Assembly (NCBI GenBank): GCA_018003015.1
Contig: JAGNEZ010000050.1
Span: forward strand, 1-47,385
DNA: 47,385 bases
DNA from: Phycisphaerae bacterium
GTDB lineage: Bacteria > Planctomycetota > Phycisphaerae > UBA1845 > PWPN01
Direction: 5' to 3'
The notes beneath the pieces are model-generated. The model was not told the origin of the DNA. It saw only the letters and a list, made by a program, of their open reading frames with translations, and did not search any database. This document shows, one piece after another, positions 24,803 to 32,325 of this stretch. Made by a program: the position numbers and the translations under genes. Position 1 is the first letter of the stretch; every line of letters begins with the position of its first letter.

Positions 24803-25435
24803 CTATCGGCCAGATGCGTCGTGGCAACCGGAGAGTATTCGGGAAAAGACCTTCTCCACTTGTCGGCGGAGATCGTCTATATCGGAGTTGTTCTCTACCG
24901 TATAATCGGCTCTATTCCTCTTGAAGTCAAGTGGTTTCTGGGCTGCCTGCATTCTCGCCAGGTCCCGCAGGTCCCATCCCCGTGACCGCCGAACGCGCCT
25001 CAGCCGCGTTTGCTCGTCGGCATTCACGAAAACCACACCATCACACCGCTCGGCGAGGCCCACCTCGTAAAGCAGAGGGGCATCCCACACGATCGCCCGG
25101 ACCTTGGGGTCCCGATCGTAGGCAGCCAGCAGTTCCTCGGACCGTCGAGCGATTCGTGGATGAACCAGCCGTTCAAGACGGCCAAGCTCGGCAGGGCTCT
25201 CCCGCACGATCTCGCGGATAACGCTTCGATTGGCCCGCGGCCCGGGAGACACCACCCCTTCCCCCCACCAGCCGACCAGGGTTTCCAGCACCTCAGGCGA
25301 GTCCAACTCCTCGTGGCTGATGCGATCCGCGTCGATGACCTTCGCCCCAAGGTCCTGCAGGATCGCAGCCACCGTGCTCTTGCCTGAACCAATCCCCCCG
25401 GCGATACCAATGATCGGTTTTCCAACCCTGGTCAC
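24803..25435 (-). CDS. coaE: Dephospho-CoA kinase (CoaE)
   Basis: 210 residues, the normal length. It phosphorylates the 3'-hydroxyl of dephospho-CoA, the last step of coenzyme A synthesis, in the cytoplasm. The P-loop G-G-I-G-S-G-K-S-T is at residues 13-21. D-A-D-R-I-S-H near residue 35 and the V-H-P-R-I lid region near residue 91 are also typical. The start is GTG (25435), with AAAGG seven bases upstream. Its own promoter is about 158 nt upstream, and rho follows after 62 nt, so coaE-rho is probably one transcription unit. Confidence 0.96.
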   Translation of the reverse strand: MTRVGKPIIGIAGGIGSGKSTVAAILQDLGAKVIDADRISHEELDSPEVLETLVGWWGEGVVSPGPRANRSVIREIVRESPAELGRLERLVHPRIARRSEELLAAYDRDPKVRAIVWDAPLLYEVGLAERCDGVVFVNADEQTRLRRVRRSRGWDLRDLARMQAAQKPLDFKRNRADYTVENNSDIDDLRRQVEKVFSRILSGCHDASGR

Positions 25436-25744
25436 GCCGACGCCTTTCCATCCTCGGGATCAAGCCGCCCTACCGCTCACACGCTTGACTCACCCGGCAC
25501 AGTGGAGGCTGACAAGTGCTGGAGATGCCGCCAGAGGCATGGCCTTGTGATTGACGCCCAAGCCGTCATCCAAACACACGGAGCACGTTAGGCCATTGAA
25601 GTATAACCGTTCGCCCGGGCCTTGTCACTCCCTTTTTCGTCAAAATCCGAGCTCTCCAGCAGTCCAACAGCCCGACGAACCGTCACCACACTAAGCGCCT
25701 GTTGAAAAAGGGCTTAAGATAAGGAATTCACCCCCCCGCCAAGC
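25436..25744. other. Intergenic region upstream of coaE
   Basis: It holds the coaE promoter (25600-25628). An imperfect inverted repeat near 25690-25718 (TAAGC and GCTTA arms around an A-rich loop) faces the VOC gene. No gene is visible. Confidence 0.5.
25600..25628 (-). promoter_or_regulatory. Putative promoter of coaE-rho
   Basis: On the minus strand GTGACA (25628-25623) and TATACT (25605-25600) are 17 bp apart. The predicted start is near 25593, giving a long 5' leader of about 158 nt with no recognised riboswitch. Confidence 0.65.
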
Positions 25745-26128
25745 TCAGAAGCTGTGGTAGGCTACCACATCCACACGATTACCCGCAGGATCGAGCATCG
25801 TCAATCTCCGATCGTAGAACGACCAGCCATGAGCCTGCTCAAACGCGATACGCCGCTCGCCCAAGGACACGGCAAAACCGACCAAGTCGGCCACCTGAAT
25901 CAGCACTTGCCGCCGAACCGGAGTCAGAGCCGGGTCCGCCCCCAGTCGGATGACCAGCTTGGGGCCATTCCGCGGCCGCCCCCGAAATCGCATCACTTCC
26001 GCGCCACCGCCCCGTGGCAGCAGGTCAAAACCAAGAAGATCCACGTAGAAGGCCTGGGTCTCCTCCACGGCGTCCGGTGGCGACCAAAGATGGACATCGT
26101 CGATAGCCAGGATCCGAGGCGTCTCCAT
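25745..26128 (-). CDS. VOC (glyoxalase/bleomycin-resistance) superfamily protein
   Basis: 127 residues, a single VOC unit. The beta-alpha-beta-beta-beta pattern is seen in D-D-V-H-L-W-S-P, then E-E-T-Q-A-F-Y-V-D-L-L-G-F, a central V-M-R-F-R-G strand, and a C-terminal T-M-L-D-P-A-G-N-R-V-D-V-V, which is the usual VOC end. These proteins are metal-dependent lyases, isomerases or dioxygenases, or small-molecule binding proteins; the substrate is unknown. ATG 26128 is chosen because the fold begins there; the open frame to 26221 is Cys/Trp-rich and overlaps the gene upstream. It lies 13 nt after the secreted-protein gene and is probably co-transcribed with it. Confidence 0.85.
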   Translation of the reverse strand: METPRILAIDDVHLWSPPDAVEETQAFYVDLLGFDLLPRGGGAEVMRFRGRPRNGPKLVIRLGADPALTPVRRQVLIQVADLVGFAVSLGERRIAFEQAHGWSFYDRRLTMLDPAGNRVDVVAYHSF

Positions 26129-26141
26129 GCATCCGCAAGCC

Positions 26142-27233
26142 TCATCGGAAGCGTCGCACCAAGCCCGGGACCAGAGCAAACAAGAACACCGCGGGCACCA
26201 GCTCAACACCCATCGCCCCACACCAGGCGGGAATCAGACGCGATTGCGGCAACACCACCACCTGGGTCGTTCGGTCCGCCGCCGATAGGGGTTTCACCGG
26301 GGCGGGATGAGCGGCAACCTGGGTGACGACCGCGTTTCCGAACAAGCCGCCTGTCCCCTGGCCGACGATTTGATTCAGCAGAGTCGGCACGTCAGAAGCC
26401 GGTACGCCGATCAACAACGCTACCCCCGTACCACTGCGATTGACGAAAGAACCCTGAACCCGGGCTTTCAGATCAAACTGCTCACCCACCGATGCCTGGT
26501 AGGTATATGGAATGGCCAACTCCGGCAGGACCACCACGCGAGCCACGCCCACATCCGCCACCGACGACGTGATGTCCAGCTCAAGCAGGTTGTCGGCGCT
26601 GATCCCGCCACTGGTCGTGACCGCCAACGTGCCGTCGCTGTGGCCCACGAGCGACAGGCCCGCGGAGAGCACCGGGGTTGACACCTCCTCGGTGCCGCGA
26701 ACCTGATCCACGCTGACCGAAAGATCCGCGAGGACCTGCGACAAGCCCAGGCCGCTCGATTTGCTCCATACTACCACGATGCCATCAAGGAAGAAGTAGC
26801 TGTGAGCCTCCAGGGCGGTACCATTCGGCTCGCCGATCTCACTGTCCAGGAATGTCACCCGCCGCACCTCCACCGTCTCCCCGCGTCCCGCGTACGAGAC
26901 ATCCTCGGTCAGGCTGATGCCGGCGGCCACGAGGCCAAACTCGTTCGGATCGGGCAGCGTACTCAAGTTCGGCTCACTGAAGGTGGCGGTCACGGCCGCC
27001 CCGCTGATATCCATGGGATCAGTGCTGTGCTTGAGTTGGGCTTCGGCCAGCAGAGGCAGGTTGTCGGTCGTCTGGCCAAGGTCCTTGAAGGCGTAGTCAA
27101 CGTTGACCACGTTCAGGCCGACGTACTCCTTGACCTCGGCATTCACCGTAGCATCCAGCGGCTCGCCATAGCCCAAGGCAACCCCCGAACCGGCCAGCAC
27201 GAGCCCCACCGACAGCATGACGTGGAACCGCAT
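26142..27233 (-). CDS. Secreted protein with possible C-terminal sorting signal
   Basis: 363 residues, function not recognised. A signal peptide covers about residues 1-21 (M-R-F-H-V then a hydrophobic core to A-L-G). The mature part is beta-rich, low in Lys and Cys, and high in Val, Ser, Thr, Gly and Asp, like extracellular planctomycete proteins. The last 30 residues are I-P-A-W-C-G-A-M-G, a hydrophobic helix, then R-R-F-R. This Cys-Gly / helix / Arg-rich layout resembles MYXO-CTERM and PEP-CTERM sorting tails without matching either exactly. Start 27233 has GAGGT seven bases upstream. It diverges from the aldo/keto reductase gene, and the VOC gene follows after 13 nt. Confidence 0.75.
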   Translation of the reverse strand: MRFHVMLSVGLVLAGSGVALGYGEPLDATVNAEVKEYVGLNVVNVDYAFKDLGQTTDNLPLLAEAQLKHSTDPMDISGAAVTATFSEPNLSTLPDPNEFGLVAAGISLTEDVSYAGRGETVEVRRVTFLDSEIGEPNGTALEAHSYFFLDGIVVVWSKSSGLGLSQVLADLSVSVDQVRGTEEVSTPVLSAGLSLVGHSDGTLAVTTSGGISADNLLELDITSSVADVGVARVVVLPELAIPYTYQASVGEQFDLKARVQGSFVNRSGTGVALLIGVPASDVPTLLNQIVGQGTGGLFGNAVVTQVAAHPAPVKPLSAADRTTQVVVLPQSRLIPAWCGAMGVELVPAVFLFALVPGLVRRFR

Positions 27234-27415
27234 GTGATGTACCTCGTTTTCTGTGTCCCCATGACAGGACGCGGTGCAACGAGCCGAGACTGCATGGAAC
27301 GGTGCACGCACGGCTCCTGCTCATATTCAAACCCGCCTTGGCACGAAAGTAAAGCCCATTCTCGCAGGAAAAACTCATCCTGATCCAGGTCGACAGGGGC
27401 GAGAGGGCGTGCAAT

Positions 27416-27445
27416 CTGGCCCCCTTCCCGGGCATCGGCTATAGT
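27416..27445 (+). promoter_or_regulatory. Putative promoter of the aldo/keto reductase gene
   Basis: CTGGCC (27416-27421) and TATAGT (27440-27445) are 18 bp apart. The -10 ends eight bases before the ATG at 27454, so the predicted mRNA has almost no leader. Confidence 0.5.
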
Positions 27446-27453
27446 CCATTCCC

Positions 27454-28593
27454 ATGGCTCAACAGGACGGGATAGCATTCGGGCGACGCAGCGGGCTGAA
27501 GGTGCATCGCGTCAGCATCGGGGCGATGCGGCTACCTAAGGGAGATGATGAGGCCGTCGCCCTGCTTCGTCAGGCGATCGACGCGGGGATGATCTACATT
27601 GACACCTCTCGCGGATACGGAGACAGCGAGATCAAAGTCGGCAAGAGCCTCAAGGATGGCTACCGCTCCAGGATCCTCCTGTCGACCAAATGGTCGCCCT
27701 GGGTCCAGATGGTTGAGGAGACCGACCGGCCGACGGCCGCGTGCACCTACAAGCGGATTCTTGAATCCATGGAGCGCCTGGATGTTGACCGGCTGGACTT
27801 CTACCAGCTGTGGAACATCGACAGCCTTGAGCACTGGCAGCAGGCAACCGGCAAGGATGGCATGCTCGAGGGCATCCTTCGAGCCAGGAAGGAAGGCCTT
27901 GTCGGGCATATCGGCTTCACGACGCATGACAGCCCCGAGAACATCAGCCGTTATATCGACGAAGCTGACTGGTGCGAGGCCATCCTGTTCACATACAACG
28001 TCATGAACCAGACCTACCAGGAGAACATCGCCAAGGCCCACGCCAAGGGTATCGCCACCCTCGTGATGAACCCCATCGGCGGTGGAATGCTCGCGGAGAA
28101 CTCGCTAGTCCTGACCGCCGCGGCCAGCGGGCTGGAACCCATCGAGGCGGCCCACCGCTTCCTGAGCGGCGACCCCAATGTGGACACGGTGCTCTGCGGA
28201 ATCCGAAAGCCCTCAGATATCACCGACACGCTGGCCAACTTCGCCAAGCCGCCACTGGTCGGTGGCCTGCGCTCCAGGATCGTGGAGGCCTACGCCCGAC
28301 TGTCCAAGAAGAACCTCGGCCTGTGCACGGATTGCCAATACTGCATGCCCTGCCCCCGGGGGCTCAACATCCCCGGCATCATGCACACCGCCTACCTCCA
28401 CCGCGTGCTTCAATGCCCGGAAGCGGCCGCCAACCACTACCGATGGATCGCCGACCCGGCGAAGAACACAACAGCCGAGAACTGCACCCAATGCGGCGAA
28501 TGTGAGAGCAAGTGCACGCAGAAGCTGCCCATCCCCGAGCACGTGGGGTATGTCGCCCAACACCTGGGTTCTAGCTCCCAGGGCAAACGGTAG
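27454..28593 (+). CDS. Aldo/keto reductase with C-terminal 4Fe-4S ferredoxin-like domain
   Basis: 379 residues. The barrel has I-D-T-S-R-G-Y-G-D-S-E with catalytic Asp50 and Tyr55, and Lys79 in L-S-T-K-W. The usual catalytic His position reads F-Y-Q-L-W, so Trp seems to replace His; I recall this in related iron-sulfur members. Residues about 285-365 carry two cysteine clusters, C-T-D-C-Q-Y-C-M-P-C-P and C-T-Q-C-G-E-C-E-S-K-C, which should bind two 4Fe-4S clusters. It is probably a cytoplasmic oxidoreductase taking electrons through Fe-S and NAD(P)H; the substrate is unknown. No ribosome site is visible and the promoter ends just before the ATG, so translation may be leaderless. Confidence 0.9.
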   Translation: MAQQDGIAFGRRSGLKVHRVSIGAMRLPKGDDEAVALLRQAIDAGMIYIDTSRGYGDSEIKVGKSLKDGYRSRILLSTKWSPWVQMVEETDRPTAACTYKRILESMERLDVDRLDFYQLWNIDSLEHWQQATGKDGMLEGILRARKEGLVGHIGFTTHDSPENISRYIDEADWCEAILFTYNVMNQTYQENIAKAHAKGIATLVMNPIGGGMLAENSLVLTAAASGLEPIEAAHRFLSGDPNVDTVLCGIRKPSDITDTLANFAKPPLVGGLRSRIVEAYARLSKKNLGLCTDCQYCMPCPRGLNIPGIMHTAYLHRVLQCPEAAANHYRWIADPAKNTTAENCTQCGECESKCTQKLPIPEHVGYVAQHLGSSSQGKR

Positions 28594-28651
28594 CCGGAGT
28601 CGTCAACACCCGAGATCGGACCCCGCGATTCACCTCCCGACACCCTCGATT

Positions 28652-28680
28652 CTAGCCACGGCCAAGGCCCCTCCGGCTAG
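28652..28680. terminator. Hairpin downstream of the aldo/keto reductase gene
   Basis: CTAGCC and GGCTAG form an outer 6-bp stem around an inner GGCC-AA-GGCC element. No T-tract follows, so it is terminator-like in place but not in form. Nothing else is visible in 28594-28749. Confidence 0.35.
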
Positions 28681-28749
28681 GTCGGCGCGAACCCCCTGGG
28701 CCCCAGCCTGAGTGTCGGCCGAAGATCCACCGAGGGGCCGCTGACCTGC

Positions 28750-28778
28750 TTGACCCGTCCTGCCCCACCGATTACGAT
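28750..28778 (+). promoter_or_regulatory. Putative promoter of the TPR-rpsT unit
   Basis: TTGACC (28750-28755) and TACGAT (28773-28778) are 17 bp apart. The predicted start is near 28785, about 40 nt before the ATG at 28825. Confidence 0.65.
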
Positions 28779-28824
28779 GTAACCTCTGGCGCTTTCTTGG
28801 CTTATTGCTGGACCTTCGAAGCCG

Positions 28825-30309
28825 ATGAGTAAAGCAGAAAACCCGAGCAACAGCGGAGACGACGCACGGCCCACCTTCACCGACGCCGACATCGCCAGGG
28901 CCCGCCAGTGGTTTCGCCACGGTCAGCAACTGGTCGAGAAGAAGAACTACGACTACGCCATCGAGAGTTACATCACCGGCCTCGAGTTCTGGCCCGAGGC
29001 TGTCGAGGAGGGCCACAAGCCCTGCCGGGCGGCTGCCCTGTTCCGCGGGCCCCGCAAGGTATCCTTCACCGACGGAATCAAGTATAAGACCAACGCCAAA
29101 GACACCAAGCGGTCAATGCTCAACGCGGAAGTCCTCCTTTCCAAGGATCCCGGCAACATCGACTACATGGAGGCCATGTTCAAGAACGCGGCCAAGTCGC
29201 GTTTTGACCAGACCACGCTTTGGATAGGGGAACTGCTCGCGGACGCGGCCGTCAAGGAGCCGAAACCCAGGCCGGCTCGCTTCGTGCTCATGCGCACCAT
29301 CTACGAGGAACTCGGTGACCGGAACGCCAATACCGATCCGCCCATGGCCATCGCCGGTCTGGAGCGGGCGGTACAGGCTCTCAGCCGGCTCCAGGCTCTC
29401 AAGCCGCAGGATCTGGACATTTCCACCGATCTGCGCGACGTGGCCGGCAAACTCACCATCCTCCGTGGCAAGTACGGTTCGGCGGACTCCTTCAAGGACT
29501 CCATCCGCGATAGCGATGCCCAGGCCGAGATTCGCGACCAGGAGCGCATCGTCCAATCTGACGAACGCCTGGACCAGCTCATCGCCGCAGCAGAACGGCG
29601 TTACAGCGTCAAACCCAACGACAAAGGCCTGATCAACGAGCTGGTCGACTTGCTCTGCCGCAGGGACGACGAAAACCTCGAGAACAAGGCCATCCAGATC
29701 CTCGAGAAAACCTTTACTGAGCTTCGGGAGTATCGCTTCAAGCTCAAGGCCGACGACATCCGAATGCGCCAGCTCAAACGACGATCCCGCGAAGTCCTGG
29801 CCTCGGGCAGCGCCGAGGAAGCTAAGAGGATGGTCGCGACGATGCTCAAACTCGAACTGTCGGTCTTCAAGGAACGCTGCGAACAGTATCCGACCGATCT
29901 CCGGCTCCGGTACCAGTACGGACAACGGCTTTTTCAGGCCAAGCGCTACGACGAGGCCATCCCGGTCCTCCAGGAAGCTCGAGCCGACCCCAAGACCCGG
30001 GGGCAGTGTAGCTTGCTCATCGGCCAGTGTTTCTTCAAGAAAGGCTACTACTCCGCGGCGATCGACACGCTCCGGGAGGCGATCAAGCTCCATGAAGTCC
30101 AGGATAACGAGCTCGGAAAGGACCTGCACTACAGGCTGGCCCGGGCGCTCGAAGAGGACGGCCGGATCGAAGAAACGTTGAAAATCTACGGCCAGATCAT
30201 ACAATGGGACTACAACTACCGGAACGGCGAGGTCCGAAAACGTATCGACGACCTGCGCAAACGGCAAGAGGACGAGAAGGCCGCCAAGGGGGAGAATCCG
30301 AAGGATTAG
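28825..30309 (+). CDS. Cytoplasmic TPR-repeat protein
   Basis: 494 residues without a signal peptide or membrane segment. TPR-like helical pairs are visible at residues about 25-55 (F-R-H-G-Q-Q-L-V-E-K-K-N-Y-D-Y-A-I-E) and again at about 370-470. There the units R-L-F-Q-A-K-R-Y-D-E-A-I-P-V-L, C-F-F-K-K-G-Y-Y-S-A-A-I-D-T-L and R-A-L-E-E-D-G-R-I-E-E-T-L follow in order. The middle is charged and helical, and the C-terminal 20 residues are Lys/Glu-rich. A basic patch (R-K-V-S-F-T-D-G-I-K-Y-K) near residue 75 could touch RNA or acidic partners. It precedes rpsT by 99 nt and probably shares its transcript, which hints at a link to ribosomes; that is inference. The exact role is unknown. Confidence 0.8.
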   Translation: MSKAENPSNSGDDARPTFTDADIARARQWFRHGQQLVEKKNYDYAIESYITGLEFWPEAVEEGHKPCRAAALFRGPRKVSFTDGIKYKTNAKDTKRSMLNAEVLLSKDPGNIDYMEAMFKNAAKSRFDQTTLWIGELLADAAVKEPKPRPARFVLMRTIYEELGDRNANTDPPMAIAGLERAVQALSRLQALKPQDLDISTDLRDVAGKLTILRGKYGSADSFKDSIRDSDAQAEIRDQERIVQSDERLDQLIAAAERRYSVKPNDKGLINELVDLLCRRDDENLENKAIQILEKTFTELREYRFKLKADDIRMRQLKRRSREVLASGSAEEAKRMVATMLKLELSVFKERCEQYPTDLRLRYQYGQRLFQAKRYDEAIPVLQEARADPKTRGQCSLLIGQCFFKKGYYSAAIDTLREAIKLHEVQDNELGKDLHYRLARALEEDGRIEETLKIYGQIIQWDYNYRNGEVRKRIDDLRKRQEDEKAAKGENPKD

Positions 30310-30408
30310 GCCCTCCCGAGTTGTGGCGGTCCTCGGCGGCCCGCCCCGAGGTTGAACCGGAAGTCAGGCGCACGACCTGAGGATTCAGTCAGTCCAGGAG
30401 AATACGAA

Positions 30409-30681
30409 GTGGCTCATTCATTGTCCGCCAGGAAGCGGATCCGTCAGGGTGTCAAGCACCGGGCCGTCAACCGCGCCCGGAAAATCGAGCTCAAGGACAC
30501 CGTCCGCAATTTCAAGGAAGCTCTGTCCTCCGGGGACAAGGCCAAGTCGGCCGAGGCCCTCAAGGCCGCGATCAAGAAACTGGACAAGGTGGCTTCCAAG
30601 GGCACCATCCACAAGAACACCGCCAACCGCAGGAAATCCCGACTGCAACGGAAATTCAACGCGAGCGGTAAGACCACCTGA
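30409..30681 (+). CDS. rpsT: 30S ribosomal protein S20
   Basis: 90 residues, normal length. The A-H-S-L-S-A-R-K-R-I-R-Q start, the basic helical hairpin (K-H-R-A-V-N-R-A-R-K) and the C-terminal I-H-K-N-T-A-N-R-R-K-S-R-L block are diagnostic. It binds 16S rRNA early in small-subunit assembly. The start is GTG at 30409 with AGGAG eight bases upstream; an in-frame TTG at 30352 would add 19 residues that are not S20-like. A strong intrinsic terminator follows. In other bacteria a non-ATG start on rpsT is linked to autoregulation, and the GTG here may serve that purpose. Confidence 0.97.
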   Translation: MAHSLSARKRIRQGVKHRAVNRARKIELKDTVRNFKEALSSGDKAKSAEALKAAIKKLDKVASKGTIHKNTANRRKSRLQRKFNASGKTT

Positions 30682-30742
30682 TGACTTGTTCGTCAAGCTC
30701 CGCGCTCAGCGTAGCCACAGCCATCAGCCATGGGAACACCGT

Positions 30743-30784
30743 ACCAGGCGAACGATTCCAGGGGCATTCGCCTGGTTTGTCTTG
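30743..30784 (+). terminator. Intrinsic terminator after rpsT
   Basis: ACCAGGCGAA (30743-30752) and TTCGCCTGGT (30767-30776) form a perfect 10-bp stem with a 14-base loop, followed by TTGTCTT. It sits 62 nt after the rpsT stop. Confidence 0.75.
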
Positions 30785-30820
30785 GCCGAGGTTGCACGCC
30801 GAGCGCCCCGGCAGTGCTAC

Positions 30821-31432
30821 ATGTGTCAGCCGAACATAGGTCTGGAGAAACACCTCTTGCCACCCAATCCTCATCGACCGTATGTCAGTCGCGGCGGTGA
30901 GAAGCTGGCGGCCGCCCTGGACGCTTTCGGCATCGACCCAAAGGGCATGTCCTGCGCGGACCTGGGCAGCAATGTGGGGGGATTCGTCCATTGCCTGCTG
31001 CGGCGCGGCGCCTCCCGAGTCTACGCGATCGACACAGGCCACGGCGTTCTTGCCTACACGCTCCGAGTCGACCCGCGGGTGAGAGTCCTGGAGCGCACCA
31101 ACGCCATGCATGTTGCCTTGCCCGAGCAGGTCGATCTGGTGACCATCGACGCCGGCTGGACCCGGCAAGAGCATATCCTGCCCAACGCGACGAAGATGCT
31201 CCGGCCGGCAGGACGTATCATCAGCCTGATCAAGCCTCACTACGAATCTAGCCCCGAGAGGCTGCGCGAGGGTGTGCTTCCCCAGGCCGAGGCAACGGCC
31301 GCTCTGGCTCAGACCCTCGACCGTATCCGCGGGCTCGGCTTAGCCATCGACAGTCTCATCCCCAGCCCGATCCTCGGCCAGAAAGGCAATGCCGAGTTCC
31401 TGGCCCTGCTCAGCTGCCCATCGCAGCCATGA
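30821..31432 (+). CDS. TlyA/FtsJ-like rRNA methyltransferase lacking the S4 domain
   Basis: 203 residues from ATG 30821. P-Y-V-S-R-G-G-E-K-L, the SAM site A-D-L-G-S-N-V-G-G-F, Y-A-I-D-T-G-H-G, L-E-R-T-N-A and L-I-K-P-H-Y-E follow the TlyA order closely. TlyA makes 2'-O-methylcytidine in 16S and/or 23S rRNA. The usual N-terminal S4 RNA-binding domain (about 60 residues) is absent here, as only about 17 residues precede the methyltransferase block. The frame stays open upstream but is not S4-like. A TTG at 30857 with GGAG nine bases upstream is an alternative start. The gene's last 23 bases overlap the converging YebC-family gene. The terminator upstream implies its own promoter, which I cannot place. 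Confidence 0.85.
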   Translation: MCQPNIGLEKHLLPPNPHRPYVSRGGEKLAAALDAFGIDPKGMSCADLGSNVGGFVHCLLRRGASRVYAIDTGHGVLAYTLRVDPRVRVLERTNAMHVALPEQVDLVTIDAGWTRQEHILPNATKMLRPAGRIISLIKPHYESSPERLREGVLPQAEATAALAQTLDRIRGLGLAIDSLIPSPILGQKGNAEFLALLSCPSQP

Positions 31433-32159
31433 CATCGTCGGGAATGTCGAAGTTGGAATACACGTTCTGGATGTCGTCCTGGTCCTCGATGGCTTCGATC
31501 AGTTTAAGCAGCTTCTGACCGTTCTCCGCGTCCACCGTCACCGTGGTTGATGGCCGGCGGATGATTTCTGCGGACTGCGTCTGAATCCCGGCCTTGGCCA
31601 GCGCCTCTCGAATCGGCTCGAAGGCGGCAGGCTCGCAGACGATCTCCCAGACGTCCTCGGACTTGACGTAATCATCCGCGCCCGATTCCAGGGCAATCTC
31701 GCCGATCTTGTCCTCGTCCGCGGCCGCAACCGGCACCATGATCAGCCCCTTCGAGCTGAACATCCACTGCACGCAGCCGGCGGCCCCGATATTGCCTCCG
31801 TGTCGCTCGAAGATCTTCTTAATCTCAGGCGCGGTCCGGTTCCGATTATCCGTCAACGCCTCGGCCAGAACCGCCACCCCTCCAGGGCCGTAACCTTCGT
31901 AATAGACGGTCTCGTAGTTCGTGGCCTCGCCACCACCGACGCCCTTCTTGACTGCGTTCTCGATCGTATCCTTCGGCATGTTGGCCCCTTTGGCCTTGTC
32001 GATCGCGTAGCGCAAGGTCAGATTCTGGTCCGGGTCACCTCCTCCTCGTTTGGCGGCCACGATGATGTTCCTGGCGAGTTTGCTCCACAGGCGTCCGCGA
32101 CGAGCATCGGTCACGCCCTTTTTGTGCTTGATTCGTGCCCAGTGTGAATGCCCAGACAT
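31410..32159 (-). CDS. YebC/PmpR-family regulatory protein
   Basis: 249 residues, the usual length. The N-terminus M-S-G-H-S-H-W-A-R-I-K-H-K-K and the blocks A-R-R-G-R-L-W-S-K-L, N-Y-E-T-V-Y-Y-E-G-Y-G-P-G-G-V and D-D-V-Q-like C-terminal segments identify the family. Members act as DNA-binding regulators and, more recently, as factors that relieve ribosome stalling at proline-rich stretches; both roles are known of the family. The ATG has AAGGAG seven bases upstream. The stop lies inside the 3' end of the converging TlyA-like gene (23-bp overlap). Confidence 0.95.
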   Translation of the reverse strand: MSGHSHWARIKHKKGVTDARRGRLWSKLARNIIVAAKRGGGDPDQNLTLRYAIDKAKGANMPKDTIENAVKKGVGGGEATNYETVYYEGYGPGGVAVLAEALTDNRNRTAPEIKKIFERHGGNIGAAGCVQWMFSSKGLIMVPVAAADEDKIGEIALESGADDYVKSEDVWEIVCEPAAFEPIREALAKAGIQTQSAEIIRRPSTTVTVDAENGQKLLKLIEAIEDQDDIQNVYSNFDIPDDVMAAMGS

Positions 32160-32302
32160 GACGATTCTCCTTGAGTATCAGGCTTCGGCAAGCAGCCTCC
32201 AGCCTTATGATCGCCTCTGACCGGTGACGAACGATGAGCATTGAACGTCAAGTCGATCACCGGACGCCGTCCCCCATCCGTCGTTCCTGCCTATACTTCA
32301 CC

Positions 32303-32323
32303 AGTCCCGGAACGTCCGGGACT
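32303..32323 (-). terminator. Perfect hairpin two bases after the TPR-lipoprotein stop
   Basis: AGTCCCGGA and TCCGGGACT make a 9-bp stem with a 3-base loop. No T-tract follows, so it may stabilise the mRNA 3' end or act with Rho. Confidence 0.5.
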
Positions 32324-32325
32324 CT

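Noticed and set aside
25690-25718. Imperfect inverted repeat resembling an insertion-sequence end
   Set aside because: There is no partner end, transposase or target duplication nearby.
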